Source: JADKAV01 sp963769435 | GTDB taxonomy: Bacteria > Actinomycetota > Actinomycetes > S36-B12 > UBA10799 | DNA: 64,000 bases | Assembly (NCBI GenBank): GCA_963769435.1 | Contig: CAVYLN010000002.1 | Location: 1,798,001 to 1,862,000 of the forward strand | Reading direction: 5' to 3' | Shown here: piece by piece, positions 25,324 to 33,918 of the stretch | Position numbering within the stretch: position 1 is the first letter of the stretch | Layout of the letters: every line of letters begins with the position of its first letter | Translations under genes and position numbers: made by a program | The notes under the pieces: model-generated | Databases searched by the model: none | Told to the model about the DNA's origin: nothing | Seen by the model: only the letters and a program-made list of their open reading frames with translations

Positions 25324-26697
25324 TCAGTGCACACGAACGCGCTCGCCGTCGCGCGCCACGACCGCCAGCCAGCCCAGTTCGGACCCGATCCGGCGGGCCA
25401 ACTCGGCAGCCGCTGCCTGTTCGCCGTGGACCACGTAGACGACCTTGGGCGGTTCGGGTGCGCTGCCCAGCCAGGCGAGTAGCTCGTCACCGTCGGCGTG
25501 CACGCTGAATCCCTCGACATCGGCGATCTCGGCACGCACGGGGATGTACTCGCCGTGGATCTTCACCTGTGCGGCACCGTCCACCAGATCCCGCCCGCGG
25601 GTGCCGACGGCCTGGTAGCCCACGACGACCACGGTGTTCGCAGAGTCCGGCAACATGTGCTTGAGGTGGTGCAGCACGCGACCGCCGCTGGCCATCCCGG
25701 AGGCGGAGATGATGATGCACGAACGGTCGGGGGTGTTGAGCGCCTCGGACTCCTGCGCGGTGTGGGCAGCGCGCAGGTTGGGGTCCTCGAGGATGTCGAA
25801 CGGCACGTCCGGTCGCAGGCCTGAATGACCGTCGTGGATAGCCGACCGGTAGACCTCCAGGGCCCGCAGCGCCATCGGGCTGTCGACGTAGACCGGCAGT
25901 TCCGGGATGCGCCCCGCGCGGCGCAGGTCACCCAACGCGATCAGGAGCAACTCGGTGCGGTCGACGGCGAAGGCCGGGATCACCACCGAGCCACCGCGCT
26001 GCGCCGTACGGTTGATCGCTTGCGCGAGCTCCTCCATCGGGTCCGACGGATGCCGCCGGTCGCCGTACGTGGACTCGACGACGATCGCGTTCGCGGCTGG
26101 CGGCGGCGCTGGAGGCCTCAGAAGCGGATGGTGCGGCCGTCCGAGGTCTCCGCTGAACGCGATTGAGACGCCCGAGGCTGAGACCACCGGTGAGGTGGAG
26201 CCCAGGATGTGGCCGGCCGGGCGAAGGTGTACCGAGATCTCAGTTGTCGCGGAGACATCCGCGTCGAGGTCCACGATCCGGAACAGTGGGAGCGTTCGCT
26301 CCACGTCGTCGGAGTCGTACAGCGGCTTGGGCGTGCGGTGTTTGGAGAACCCGCGGCTGGCAGCGTACCGGGCGTCCTCCTCCTGCAGTTTCGCGCTGTC
26401 CCGCAGCACGATCTCGGCCAAGGCGGCAGTGTCCTCGGTCAGCAGGATCGGGCCGTTGAAACCCTGTCGCACCAGGGCCGGGAGGTACCCGCAGTGGTCG
26501 AGGTGCGCGTGGCTGACCACGACCGCGTCGAGGCCGGGTGCGGGGAACCCGAGTGGATCCCAGTTGCGCCGGCGCAACGCCTTCAGGCCCTGGAACAGTC
26601 CCGCATCGACGAGGAGCTGGCTGTCGTCGCCGCGCACGAGAAACTTGCTGCCCGTGACCGTACCGGCGGCTCCGAGGAATGTCAGCGAGAGGTCCAT
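25324..26697 (-). CDS. MBL-fold/beta-CASP ribonuclease
   Basis: The protein has 457 residues from ATG 26697. Metal-binding SHAHLDHCGYLP lies near residue 56, further His/Asp ligands in RPAGHILGS and SGDLG, and beta-CASP motifs follow (VVESTYGDRRH, the ISASGMASGGR segment near 335, and GFSVHADGDELL near 405). Related proteins are CPSF/RNase J-like RNA nucleases. This short bacterial-archaeal type often travels with universal stress proteins. It is cytoplasmic and needs two zinc ions. A GGGTCCATTGTCCC palindrome abuts the start codon. Confidence 0.9.
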   Translation of the reverse strand: MDLSLTFLGAAGTVTGSKFLVRGDDSQLLVDAGLFQGLKALRRRNWDPLGFPAPGLDAVVVSHAHLDHCGYLPALVRQGFNGPILLTEDTAALAEIVLRDSAKLQEEDARYAASRGFSKHRTPKPLYDSDDVERTLPLFRIVDLDADVSATTEISVHLRPAGHILGSTSPVVSASGVSIAFSGDLGRPHHPLLRPPAPPPAANAIVVESTYGDRRHPSDPMEELAQAINRTAQRGGSVVIPAFAVDRTELLLIALGDLRRAGRIPELPVYVDSPMALRALEVYRSAIHDGHSGLRPDVPFDILEDPNLRAAHTAQESEALNTPDRSCIIISASGMASGGRVLHHLKHMLPDSANTVVVVGYQAVGTRGRDLVDGAAQVKIHGEYIPVRAEIADVEGFSVHADGDELLAWLGSAPEPPKVVYVVHGEQAAAAELARRIGSELGWLAVVARDGERVRVH

Positions 26698-26711
26698 GGG
26701 TCCATTGTCCC
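26698..26711. promoter_or_regulatory. Inverted repeat abutting the beta-CASP start codon
   Basis: GGGTCCATTGTCCC (inverse GGGACAATGGACCC) lies directly before ATG 26697. GGGAC-n6-CCC is close in layout to the GGAC-n4-GTCC element at 16276. Its position suggests an operator, or translation from a very short leader. Confidence 0.35.
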
Positions 26712-26734
26712 GCTCGGCCGCGGTCCTCGGGTGC

Positions 26735-27511
26735 CTAGCGGGGTTCTGGCCGATCCCGCAAGCCACGGATGCGGGCGGCCAGAGACTCGGGGACCACGGA
26801 ATCCGGATCCTCGAGGCCGGACATGGCATCGCGCACACTGACCAGGGATGCGTACAGCGGCGGGCAGGTCGGGCACCCCGCGAGGTGGCGCTCCACCGCG
26901 GACGCCGTGGTCGGGGGCAGTTCCGCGTCGAGGTAGGCGCTGACGTGACGGCGGGCATCCCAGCACCGCAGCGGCACGGTTGCGGTTGCGACCCTGCGCT
27001 CGTGCCCGCGTGCCATCGCCGAGACCAGCATCATCCGCCCGCGGCGCAGGCGCTGTTTGGTGGCGGGAAGACTGATGTCCATCACCTCGGCGATCTCTCT
27101 GGCGGTCCAGCCCTGCGCGTCGTGGAGCACTACGACTCCCCGGTACGCCACCGGGATCCGGACGAGGGCGTCGCGGACCTCCTCCGCGGTCTCAGAACGG
27201 GTCACGACCACTGCGGCGTCGACGGTGTAGTCGTCGTCGCGCCACCTGCGCTCCACCTCGCTGGCCAGGTCTTCACTGGGTTCTTCACGAAGGCGTCGGT
27301 AGTGATCGATCGTCGTGTTGTGTGCGATGCGGAACAGCCACGACCGCAACTGGGCCTCGGACCGCAGAGTTTCCGCCTTCTCCAAAGCCCTGACCATGCT
27401 TTCCTGCACGAGGTCCTCGGCAGTGGCGTCGTCGCGACTGATGGACCGCACGTAGCGGTACAAGGCATCGGTCTGCTCGGGAAGTCTGCCGGCCAGTTCT
27501 TGGGCGTCCAC
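26735..27511 (-). CDS. ECF sigma factor fused to an anti-sigma zinc-finger domain
   Basis: The protein has 258 residues from GTG 27511. Sigma region 2 is clear (DDATAEDLVQESMVRAL, then LRSWLFRIAHNTTIDHYR), and so is region 4 (YRGVVVLHDAQGWTAREIAE, then LPATKQRLRRGR). A third part, residues about 185-230, carries CWDARRHVSAYLDAELPP, then HLAGCPTC: the His-x3-Cys-x2-Cys-type zinc-binding pattern of anti-sigma (ZAS) domains. Having sigma and a putative inhibitory finger on one chain suggests self-inhibition relieved by redox or metal signals. No separate anti-sigma gene is adjacent. Confidence 0.88.
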   Translation of the reverse strand: MDAQELAGRLPEQTDALYRYVRSISRDDATAEDLVQESMVRALEKAETLRSEAQLRSWLFRIAHNTTIDHYRRLREEPSEDLASEVERRWRDDDYTVDAAVVVTRSETAEEVRDALVRIPVAYRGVVVLHDAQGWTAREIAEVMDISLPATKQRLRRGRMMLVSAMARGHERRVATATVPLRCWDARRHVSAYLDAELPPTTASAVERHLAGCPTCPPLYASLVSVRDAMSGLEDPDSVVPESLAARIRGLRDRPEPR

Positions 27512-27536
27512 CGGACCTCACGCTACCGGCCCGTAC

Positions 27537-27586
27537 GCGACTGTGGACGGAAGGACCGCCAGAGGGCCGTTCCCGTCCACAGTCGC
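27537..27586. terminator. Strong hairpin terminator
   Basis: GCGACTGTGGACGG (27537-27550) and CCGTCCACAGTCGC (27573-27586) form a perfect 14-bp stem. It follows the DUF2892 gene stop (27598, reverse strand) and precedes the sigma-factor gene, so it separates the two leftward transcripts. Confidence 0.7.
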
Positions 27587-27597
27587 GGAAGTCGTGG

Positions 27598-27810
27598 CTA
27601 CTGCCTCTGTGGCACCTTGCACGTCGACATTCCGAACACCCGGTACAGCGGGCAGAACCCGACCGCTGCCGTCACCAGCATCACGGCACCTACGACTGCC
27701 AGCACGATCCCGCCGATGCTGCCCAGCCCGACGGCGAACGCGGCGACGAATGCGACGACGCCCAGGACGACCCGGATGATGCGGTCGATGGATGATTCGT
27801 TCGTGGTCAT
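27598..27810 (-). CDS. DUF2892 small inner-membrane protein
   Basis: The protein has 70 residues from ATG 27810, preceded by AAGGAGG at five bases. The N-terminus is DRIIRVVLG, followed by two hydrophobic helices and the conserved GFCPLYRVFGMSTC tail, all diagnostic of DUF2892. In several bacteria this domain is fused or linked to rhodanese sulfur-transfer proteins, and the two Cys residues may bind sulfur or metal. No rhodanese lies nearby, so the role here is unknown. Confidence 0.93.
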   Translation of the reverse strand: MTTNESSIDRIIRVVLGVVAFVAAFAVGLGSIGGIVLAVVGAVMLVTAAVGFCPLYRVFGMSTCKVPQRQ

Positions 27811-28034
27811 GTTTCCTCCTTGGTCTCATCTGTTAGGACGCAGAAGGCCGGCAGAAGGATACAAACCAGGTCCGGCAGGTGTGCGGTCAAACCCCCGACG
27901 GCATGCCGAGGGCCGTGAACTCGAGAGCGTCGATTAGCATCAGATGCCAAAGAGATGCCCACAAATCTGATCTCAGGGGCACTAATACCTTCTGGATTAT
28001 CCCGGGACACTAGATGACAAGGAGGTACATGCAC

Positions 28035-29114
28035 ATGAATGCCGAAGAACGAAGGGCGCTGGCCCTCAGCACCGGTGGGGTTGTTTCTGAGATCGCGTCG
28101 ACCGTCGAGGACTCCAGCCGGGTGGCTCGTGGCAGGGTGCGCAGGGCGCTCGGTCCGGTCGGCCGCATCCCCATGAACATCATCGACACCCACCAGGACG
28201 GTGTGTACGCGCTGGTCCGAGGCATCACGCGGGTCTCGTCCGGCGTGGCCGGTGAGGCGGTTCATCGCACGACCGCTCCGGACGCCCCCCCGGCCACGGA
28301 GAACCCGAAGTGGGCGCCCCACGTGGCCGCCGCCGGGGCCGCCTTCGGTGACCGGCTCGATCCCGCCCTCACCACGCCCATGGGTCTGCGTCGGGACGGC
28401 GCATCGATCCGGCCGGAGGATCTGGCACCGAGTCCCACCCTGATCGTCTTCGTTCACGGGCTCGGCGCCACGGAGCTCCAGTGGAGCCCGGACTACCTGC
28501 AGGTCGGTCCGCACGCACTGGTCCGTTACAACTCGGGCAGGTCCATCGCGACCAACGGCGCTGAGCTGTGCGCCCTGCTCGAGGAGATCGTGGATGCCGC
28601 ACACGTCGAGCGGCTCATCATCGTGGGCCACTCGATGGGAGGCCTGGTGGCCCGCAGCGCGATCGCCGCCGGGGCCGACACCCGATGGCTGGCGGTGCTG
28701 ACCGACCTGGTGACCCTCGGCAGCCCCCATTCCGGGGCACCGCTGGAGCGGGTTGCGGCACGAGCGCTGGCCTTCGGCCAGGGGTTCCGGTCGGCCGAGC
28801 CGATCGTCCGTCTCGGACAGCGGCGCAGCCAGGGCATCAAGGACCTGCGGTTCGGCGCGATGAGCCACGGGGACTGGATCGGCGAGGTGGACGCGGAGTT
28901 CGTCGACGCCACCGCGTTGATCGCTCTCCCCGCCCACGTGCACCACCACGCGGTCGTGGCCTTTCTGGCACCGGTGATCGGCGACGGCATCGTGCCTCGG
29001 CACAGCGCCGAACACCCGGGCGCGGACGTGAGCGTGATCCCCGGTGATCACCTCTCGCTTCTGAAGGATCCGATCGTGCGGGACCTGCTTGCCCAAGTGG
29101 TCGCTGCCGACTGA
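28035..29114 (+). CDS. Lipase-like alpha/beta hydrolase (PGAP1/LipA type)
   Basis: The protein has 359 residues. I chose ATG 28035, nine bases after AAGGAGG; an ATG at 28029 is too close. An N-terminal helical region of about 120 residues is followed by the hydrolase core: VFVHGLGATELQW near 140, nucleophile VGHSMGGLVARSA near 200, a GSPHSGAPL strand near 233, Asp in GDGIVP near 322 and His in GDHLSLL near 340. The GHSMGG elbow with SPH..G is typical of lipases and acyl-ester hydrolases. There is no signal peptide. The 224-bp gap upstream holds nothing I recognise beyond AT-rich promoter-like sequence near 27950-28010. Confidence 0.85.
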   Translation: MNAEERRALALSTGGVVSEIASTVEDSSRVARGRVRRALGPVGRIPMNIIDTHQDGVYALVRGITRVSSGVAGEAVHRTTAPDAPPATENPKWAPHVAAAGAAFGDRLDPALTTPMGLRRDGASIRPEDLAPSPTLIVFVHGLGATELQWSPDYLQVGPHALVRYNSGRSIATNGAELCALLEEIVDAAHVERLIIVGHSMGGLVARSAIAAGADTRWLAVLTDLVTLGSPHSGAPLERVAARALAFGQGFRSAEPIVRLGQRRSQGIKDLRFGAMSHGDWIGEVDAEFVDATALIALPAHVHHHAVVAFLAPVIGDGIVPRHSAEHPGADVSVIPGDHLSLLKDPIVRDLLAQVVAAD

Positions 29115-29136
29115 GCAGCCGCGATGTAATGGTCCT

Positions 29137-30621
29137 ATGGCCGTCGACGTGGCAGTGATCGGATCCGGTTTCGGTGGAAGTGTGGCGGCTCTGCGTGCCT
29201 CGGAGGCTGGGAAGTCCGTGGTGGTCCTTGAACAGGGCCGACGGCTCTCGCCCTCGGATCTGGAGGCGGGTGCGCGCAGTGCCCGTGCCCTGCTGTGGGA
29301 GCCGGCCGTGGGCCTGAGTGGATACTTCCGGCAGACCCTGCTGCGCCATGTGACCATCGTCGGCGGGGTGGGAGTGGGCGGTGGTTCCATCGTGTACGCG
29401 GCCGTCCTGCTCAAACCCAAGGACTTCCGGGCGCCGGGGTGGCAGAGCACGGGAGTGGACTGGAGCGAGGAACTCGAACCCCACTTCGAGCAGGCCGCCA
29501 GGATGCTCGGGCGCGAGCGCAACCCGCAGCGTGGTCTGCAGGACGAATGGCTGCAGGCGGCCGCTGAGCAGATGGGCGTCGGCGAGACCTTCGGTGCCAC
29601 CTACCAGGGCATCCGTTTCGCGGACTGCATCGCATGTGGGCAGTGCATCACCGGATGCCCGCACGGTGCCAAGCGGTCGACCGACCTGACGTATCTGGCA
29701 CGGGCGGAGGAACTCGGTGCCCGCATCGAACCGCTGGCCAAGGCGCACATCCTGGTGCCGCTCGAGCGGGGATGGCGGGTCGTCATCCGCAATCCGCTGA
29801 CCGGAGAGGTGTCGAGCCTGGAGGCCCGCGAGGTGGTGCTGGCGGCCGGCGTGCTGGGGACCGTCGAACTGCTCTCCGCCTGCCGCGACCGCTGGAAGAC
29901 GTTGCCGGACCTGTCCCCGATGCTGGGCAGGCGGGTGCGTACGAACTCCGAGGCCTTCTCCGCCATCCTTCACCCGCCGGGCACGGACGTCTCCGAGGGC
30001 GCGACGATTTCAAGCGACTTCTACCCGGACTCGACCACTCACGTGACCAACAACCGCTTCCCGAAGTCGTACGGCTTCATGCGCTGGTACCTCAGTCCGC
30101 TCGTGCAGGGCGACCGCCGGCGGGAGACCTTGCGCGCGATGTTGCGGCATCCGGGGGAGGCGACGGCGAACATGCGCGCGCGGGACTGGCACAAGCGGGT
30201 CACGATCCTCACCGTGATGCAGCACGCCGACAACGAGATGGCCCTGGAGTACCGGCGCGGCGCACTCGGCTGGGGCCTGCGATCGAGCATCCCGCAGGGT
30301 GTCGACCCCGTGCCCGTGTCACTGCCGCAGGCCGACGCCGCAGGCCGTGCGGTCGCGGAGGTGAGCGGCGGCCGTGCCTACTCGACCATGTTGGAGAGCC
30401 TGCTTGGCATGGGGGCGACGGCGCACATCCTGGGCGGCGCGGTGATGGGCCCGGATCCGTCCGCAGGTGTCGTCGACTCCGAGCACCGCGTGTTCGGCTA
30501 CGAGGGGCTGCGGGTCATGGACGGATCGGTGGTGCCGGAGAACGTGGGGGTCAACCCGTCCTGGACGATCACCGCGATGGCCGAACGGGCCGCTGCCCGC
30601 TGGCTGGACCGACCTGCTTAA
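29137..30621 (+). CDS. GMC-family oxidoreductase (cholesterol-oxidase-like)
   Basis: The protein has 494 residues from ATG 29137. Residues 3-16 carry FAD motif VAVIGSGFGGSVAAL. VGGGSIVYAAVLLKP near 85 and CGQCITGCPHGAK near 170 follow. The last is a four-Cys cluster seen in ChoD-type GMC proteins and looks like a small iron-sulfur or structural site. The C-terminal VGVNPSWTITAMAERAA holds the active-site His/Asn region. Substrates in the family are sterols, alcohols or related hydrophobics. It follows the lipase by 22 bp in the same direction, so the two may act on the same lipid. Confidence 0.87.
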   Translation: MAVDVAVIGSGFGGSVAALRASEAGKSVVVLEQGRRLSPSDLEAGARSARALLWEPAVGLSGYFRQTLLRHVTIVGGVGVGGGSIVYAAVLLKPKDFRAPGWQSTGVDWSEELEPHFEQAARMLGRERNPQRGLQDEWLQAAAEQMGVGETFGATYQGIRFADCIACGQCITGCPHGAKRSTDLTYLARAEELGARIEPLAKAHILVPLERGWRVVIRNPLTGEVSSLEAREVVLAAGVLGTVELLSACRDRWKTLPDLSPMLGRRVRTNSEAFSAILHPPGTDVSEGATISSDFYPDSTTHVTNNRFPKSYGFMRWYLSPLVQGDRRRETLRAMLRHPGEATANMRARDWHKRVTILTVMQHADNEMALEYRRGALGWGLRSSIPQGVDPVPVSLPQADAAGRAVAEVSGGRAYSTMLESLLGMGATAHILGGAVMGPDPSAGVVDSEHRVFGYEGLRVMDGSVVPENVGVNPSWTITAMAERAAARWLDRPA

Positions 30622-30684
30622 GTGTAGATGGATGCCGGAAATACGATGCGTTGATCTAGTAGGAGAGGAGAAGAAGGAGACGAC

Positions 30685-30858
30685 ATGGGATTCGCATCAT
30701 GGGCCAAGCACGCGCACCAGCTGGCCGGCCGGCACGCGGACACGGTGACATCCGGCATCGACAAGGCCGCGACGGCCGCGAAGCAGAAGTCCCCGGACAA
30801 GGTGGGCTACATCGACAAGGTCGCCGAGGTCGCCAAGAAGACGGTCGTGCCGAAGTAG
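30685..30858 (+). CDS. MT0933-like antitoxin-family small protein
   Basis: The protein has 57 residues from ATG 30685, with AAGGAG seven bases upstream. It is rich in Lys/Ala/Asp, fully helical, and matches the MT0933/Rv0909 pattern: MGFASWAKHAHQLAGRHAD, then GIDKAATAAKQKSPDKVGYI. Rv0909 is described as the antitoxin to the Rv0910 toxin. Here no toxin gene is adjacent: the neighbours are a GMC oxidase and a DHFR-like gene. Many actinobacteria carry orphan members, so toxin-antitoxin action is not assured. Confidence 0.8.
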   Translation: MGFASWAKHAHQLAGRHADTVTSGIDKAATAAKQKSPDKVGYIDKVAEVAKKTVVPK

Positions 30859-30873
30859 CCGTGTCGCTGCCTC

Positions 30874-30896
30874 ACGGCCATGCGGTGTCATGCCGT
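30874..30896. terminator. Bidirectional terminator hairpin
   Basis: ACGGC..ATG and CAT..GCCGT pair across a six-base loop between the MT0933-like gene and the convergent DHFR-like gene. The hairpin overlaps the latter's stop. Confidence 0.5.
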
Positions 30897-31448
30897 CAGG
30901 CGGTACCGGAGGAACACCACGCCGTTGGTGAAGCGGTGCTCGTCAGTCAGCGTCAGCCCGCAACGGACGCCCGTGGGCAGCGCCGGCTTCCCACCACCAA
31001 CGATCACCGGCGAGATGAACAGTTGCACCTGATCCACGAGTCCGGCGCGGAAGGCCGCAGCGGCCAGTTCCGGGCCGCCGATGCTGAGATCGCTGCGTGA
31101 GGATGTCTTGAGCCGCCCGACGGCCTCCGGGTCGAAATCGCGGACGAGGCTTGTCCGTGGGGTGGAAACCCCCTTGAGGGTGGTCGAGTGGACCACCTTG
31201 TCCGCGTCGCGCCAGATGTCGGCGAAGTCGGTCATCGCCTGCGGCGGATCCGCGTCGGGCAGCGGTTCGTCCCAGAACTGCATCACCTCGTACATGCGCC
31301 GACCGAGCAGGTAGGTTCCGATCGACCGTTCCAGCTCGTTGACGAACCCGTGCACCTCTTCGTCGGGCATCGCCCAGTCGAAACCCCCGAATTCGTCCTC
31401 GATGTAGCCGTCCAGCGACGTCAGTGCCGAGTAGATCAGAGCCGCCAT
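30888..31448 (-). CDS. DHFR-fold reductase (RibD C-terminal type)
   Basis: The protein has 186 residues from ATG 31448. It opens ALIYSALTSLDGYIED, the standard start of the RibD_C/YyaP-like dihydrofolate-reductase fold. LLGRRMYEVMQFW near 50 and SIGGPELAAAAFRAGLVDQV near 125 mark the NADPH site. These stand-alone proteins reduce pteridine-like or other small substrates with NADPH; the true substrate is usually unknown. It is not the housekeeping FolA type. It converges on the MT0933-like gene. Confidence 0.88.
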   Translation of the reverse strand: MAALIYSALTSLDGYIEDEFGGFDWAMPDEEVHGFVNELERSIGTYLLGRRMYEVMQFWDEPLPDADPPQAMTDFADIWRDADKVVHSTTLKGVSTPRTSLVRDFDPEAVGRLKTSSRSDLSIGGPELAAAAFRAGLVDQVQLFISPVIVGGGKPALPTGVRCGLTLTDEHRFTNGVVFLRYRLTA

Positions 31449-31473
31449 GGCCGTCCCGCTTCCAGATGCCGGG

Positions 31474-32358
31474 CTAGTCGTGGTGCCGGGGCAGGACCAG
31501 CGTCGGGACCCGCGAGGCGCGCAGGATCTTGTAGGTCATGTCACCGAGGAAGATCCGCTTCAGCAGCCCGCCACCGGCGGATGCGACCACGAGCAGATCG
31601 GTGGGCTCCCACTCCTCACGGTCCATGGCCTCGAGCACGGAGTCCCCGACGAGCACATCGGTGCTGAGGTCAACGCCGTCGGTGTCCAGACGTTCCAGCG
31701 CCCCGGCCTGGTAGCCGCGCAGCATCTCCAGGGAGCCGGTGAGGACACCGCCCTCGGCGTCGGCGCCCAGGTCGGAGCCGAACACCCGGTGACGCACCAG
31801 GATGGTCACCACTTTCAGCGGCATCGCGCCACCCCGTGCAAGCGCGAGGCCGCGTGCCAGTGCCATCTGGCCCTCCTCGCCTTGCGCGAAGGCGACCATC
31901 ACCCTCCGGACCCTGTCGACCGGGTGACGGGCGTAGCCGGACGGCACCAGGATCAGCGGGGTCGTGCAGTGGTGGAGCAACTGGTTCGTGGTGCTGCCCA
32001 TGGCGAAGCGGCCCAGTGACCCGCCGGGACCGCTGCCCACCACGACCGCGTCGGCCCCGAGCTCCGCTGCGATCTCCGAGAGCCCCTGTCCGAGCGAGCG
32101 ATGATGATGGACCACGCTCTGCGCCCTGATCCCGTAGTCCTGCATCAGCGTGGCCGCCATGCCCTCGACCAGATTCGTCGCCTCATCGCCCCTGCGCTGC
32201 TGCCAGCGTGGGTCGAGGTGATCGTTGATGTACTCGTCGGCGGTGGCGCTCACGGTGATCACCGAGACGTGTGCGTCGAAAGCGCGGGCGACCGTCGCGC
32301 CGAACGCCAGGGCGTCCACTGATGTGGCGTCGTCGGCCACTCCGATTACCAACTTCAT
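31474..32358 (-). CDS. Tandem universal stress protein
   Basis: The protein has 294 residues from ATG 32358, with GGGAG six bases upstream. It has two UspA domains (about 1-140 and 150-294). The first has VVGSGPGGSLGRFAMGSTTN, the G-2x-G-9x-G-S/T ATP-binding pattern; the second ends LLVVASAGGGLLKRIFLGDM, then VPTLVLP, a variant. It is divergent from an APC permease and another Usp gene that share a similar C-terminal segment (FLGDMTYK). A GGCCCAATGT motif lies in the shared 92-bp promoter. Usps aid survival in starvation or low oxygen; the exact role is unknown. Confidence 0.92.
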   Translation of the reverse strand: MKLVIGVADDATSVDALAFGATVARAFDAHVSVITVSATADEYINDHLDPRWQQRRGDEATNLVEGMAATLMQDYGIRAQSVVHHHRSLGQGLSEIAAELGADAVVVGSGPGGSLGRFAMGSTTNQLLHHCTTPLILVPSGYARHPVDRVRRVMVAFAQGEEGQMALARGLALARGGAMPLKVVTILVRHRVFGSDLGADAEGGVLTGSLEMLRGYQAGALERLDTDGVDLSTDVLVGDSVLEAMDREEWEPTDLLVVASAGGGLLKRIFLGDMTYKILRASRVPTLVLPRHHD

Positions 32359-32419
32359 GTCTGTCTCCCGCCAGAAGTGCGTCCGACCCGCTCCGGCCAG
32401 TACGGTAGCGCCGATGACC

Positions 32420-32435
32420 GGCCCAATGTCGGCCC
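32420..32435. promoter_or_regulatory. GGCCCAATGT motif in the Usp/APC divergent promoter
   Basis: GGCCCAATGTCGGCCC contains a repeated GGCCC flanking AATGTC and shares the CCAATGT core with sites at 16279 and 44266. It is the only conspicuous motif in the 92-bp gap between two divergent transcripts. Confidence 0.4.
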
Positions 32436-32450
32436 ACGACGGGAGTGCCC

Positions 32451-33915
32451 ATGTCCAGCAGCCAGCCGATGGTCAAGCAACTGATGCGGGTGAAGAACCC
32501 GGACCACATCGTGGAGGAGGCCGATCACGGCGGCCTCAAGCGCAGCATGGGACTGTTCGCGCTGCTGATGTTCAGCGTCGGCAGCATCATCGGCACGGGT
32601 ATCTTCGTCATCCTGGGTGAGGCCATCCCCAAGGCCGGCCCGGCGGTGATCATCTCGTTCGTCCTGGCCGCGGTCGTCTGTGCTTTCTCGGCCCTGTCGT
32701 ACGCAGAGCTCGCCGGGACGATCCCGGTCTCGGGGTCGTCGTACTCCTACGCCTACGCCACCCTCGGGGAGGTCATCGCCTGGGTGTGCGGCTGGTGTCT
32801 GATGCTCGAGTACGGGGTGTCCGTGTCCGCGGTCGCCGTCGGATGGGGGCAGTACCTCAACGAGTTCCTCAGCGCCTTCGGCATCCAGTTGCCACCGGAG
32901 ATCGCCAATCCTCCCGAGCAGGGCGGGATCTTCAACCTGCCGGCCGTGTTCGTCGTGGTGGCATGCATGTTCCTGCTGCTCCGTGGGGTCAGTGAGTCCG
33001 CCAAGATGAACAACATCATGGTGATGATCAAGTTGGGCATCCTCGTGTTCTTCTGCGTCGTCGCTTTCACAGCGTTCGACAGCGGCAACTTCGAGCCCTT
33101 CCTGCCGCTCGGCGTCGCCGGCATCGGCGCGGCTGCCGGCCAGGTCTTCTTCTCCTACATCGGCTTCGATGCCGCGTCCACGGCCGGGGAGGAGGCGAAG
33201 AACCCCAAGCGGGACCTGCCCATGGCGATCATCGGATCCCTGGTCGTGGTCACGATCTTCTATCTGTTGGTCACCATCGCCACCATCGGCGCGAACGGCG
33301 GCCAGCCCTCGGATTACGAGGGGCAGAGCGGGGAGGCCGTCCTGGCCAGGGTCGCCAACGATGTGACCGGCAGCACCTGGGCGGGCACGATCATCGCGCT
33401 CGGCGCCGTGGTCTCCATCTTCTCGGTGGTACTGGTCACGATGTACGGGCAGACCCGCATCCTGTTCGCGATGGGCCGCGACGGCCTGCTGCCCAAGACG
33501 TTCACGAAGGTCAACCCGCGCACCCAGACGCCGATCAACAACACGATCATCGTGACCGTCGTCATCTCGATCCTGGCCGCCATGGTGCCGCTGGGCCAAC
33601 TGGCGGAGGCCACCTCCATCGGGACGCTGTTCGCCTTCATGATCGTCAACGCCGGGGTCATCAGCCTGCGACGCAGCCGACCGAACATGGACCGATCGTT
33701 CAGGACGCCGTTCTATCCCGATCACCCCGATCCTCGGGGTCATCGGCTGCCTCTACCTGATCCTGTCGCTGGATCGCGTCACGTGGATCGTGTTCGCCGC
33801 CTGGTTGACGCTGGGCATGATCATCTACTTCGCGTACGGGTATCGGAAGTCGCGCTTGGCCACCGGTGAGCCGCAGAGTTGGGAACAGGATCCCGAGCCC
33901 CCGTTGGTGAGTTGA
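32451..33915 (+). CDS. APC-family amino-acid permease (frameshift near 33717)
   Basis: ATG 32451 has GGGAG six bases upstream. There are twelve expected membrane helices, with the family marks SVGSIIGTGIFVILGE near residue 45, YAELAGTIPVSGSSYSYAY near 85 and FFSYIGFDAASTAGEEAKNP near 235. These fit the cationic amino-acid (CAT/YfnA) branch. The frame breaks at the CCC run 33717-33719. Removing one C restores PITPILGVIGCLYLILSL, the last two helices, and a stop at 33915 (span 3n+1, about 487 residues). The stop is 3 bp before the next Usp gene, so they share an operon. Substrate is likely an amino acid; the direction is uncertain. Confidence 0.88.
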
Positions 33916-33918
33916 GCC

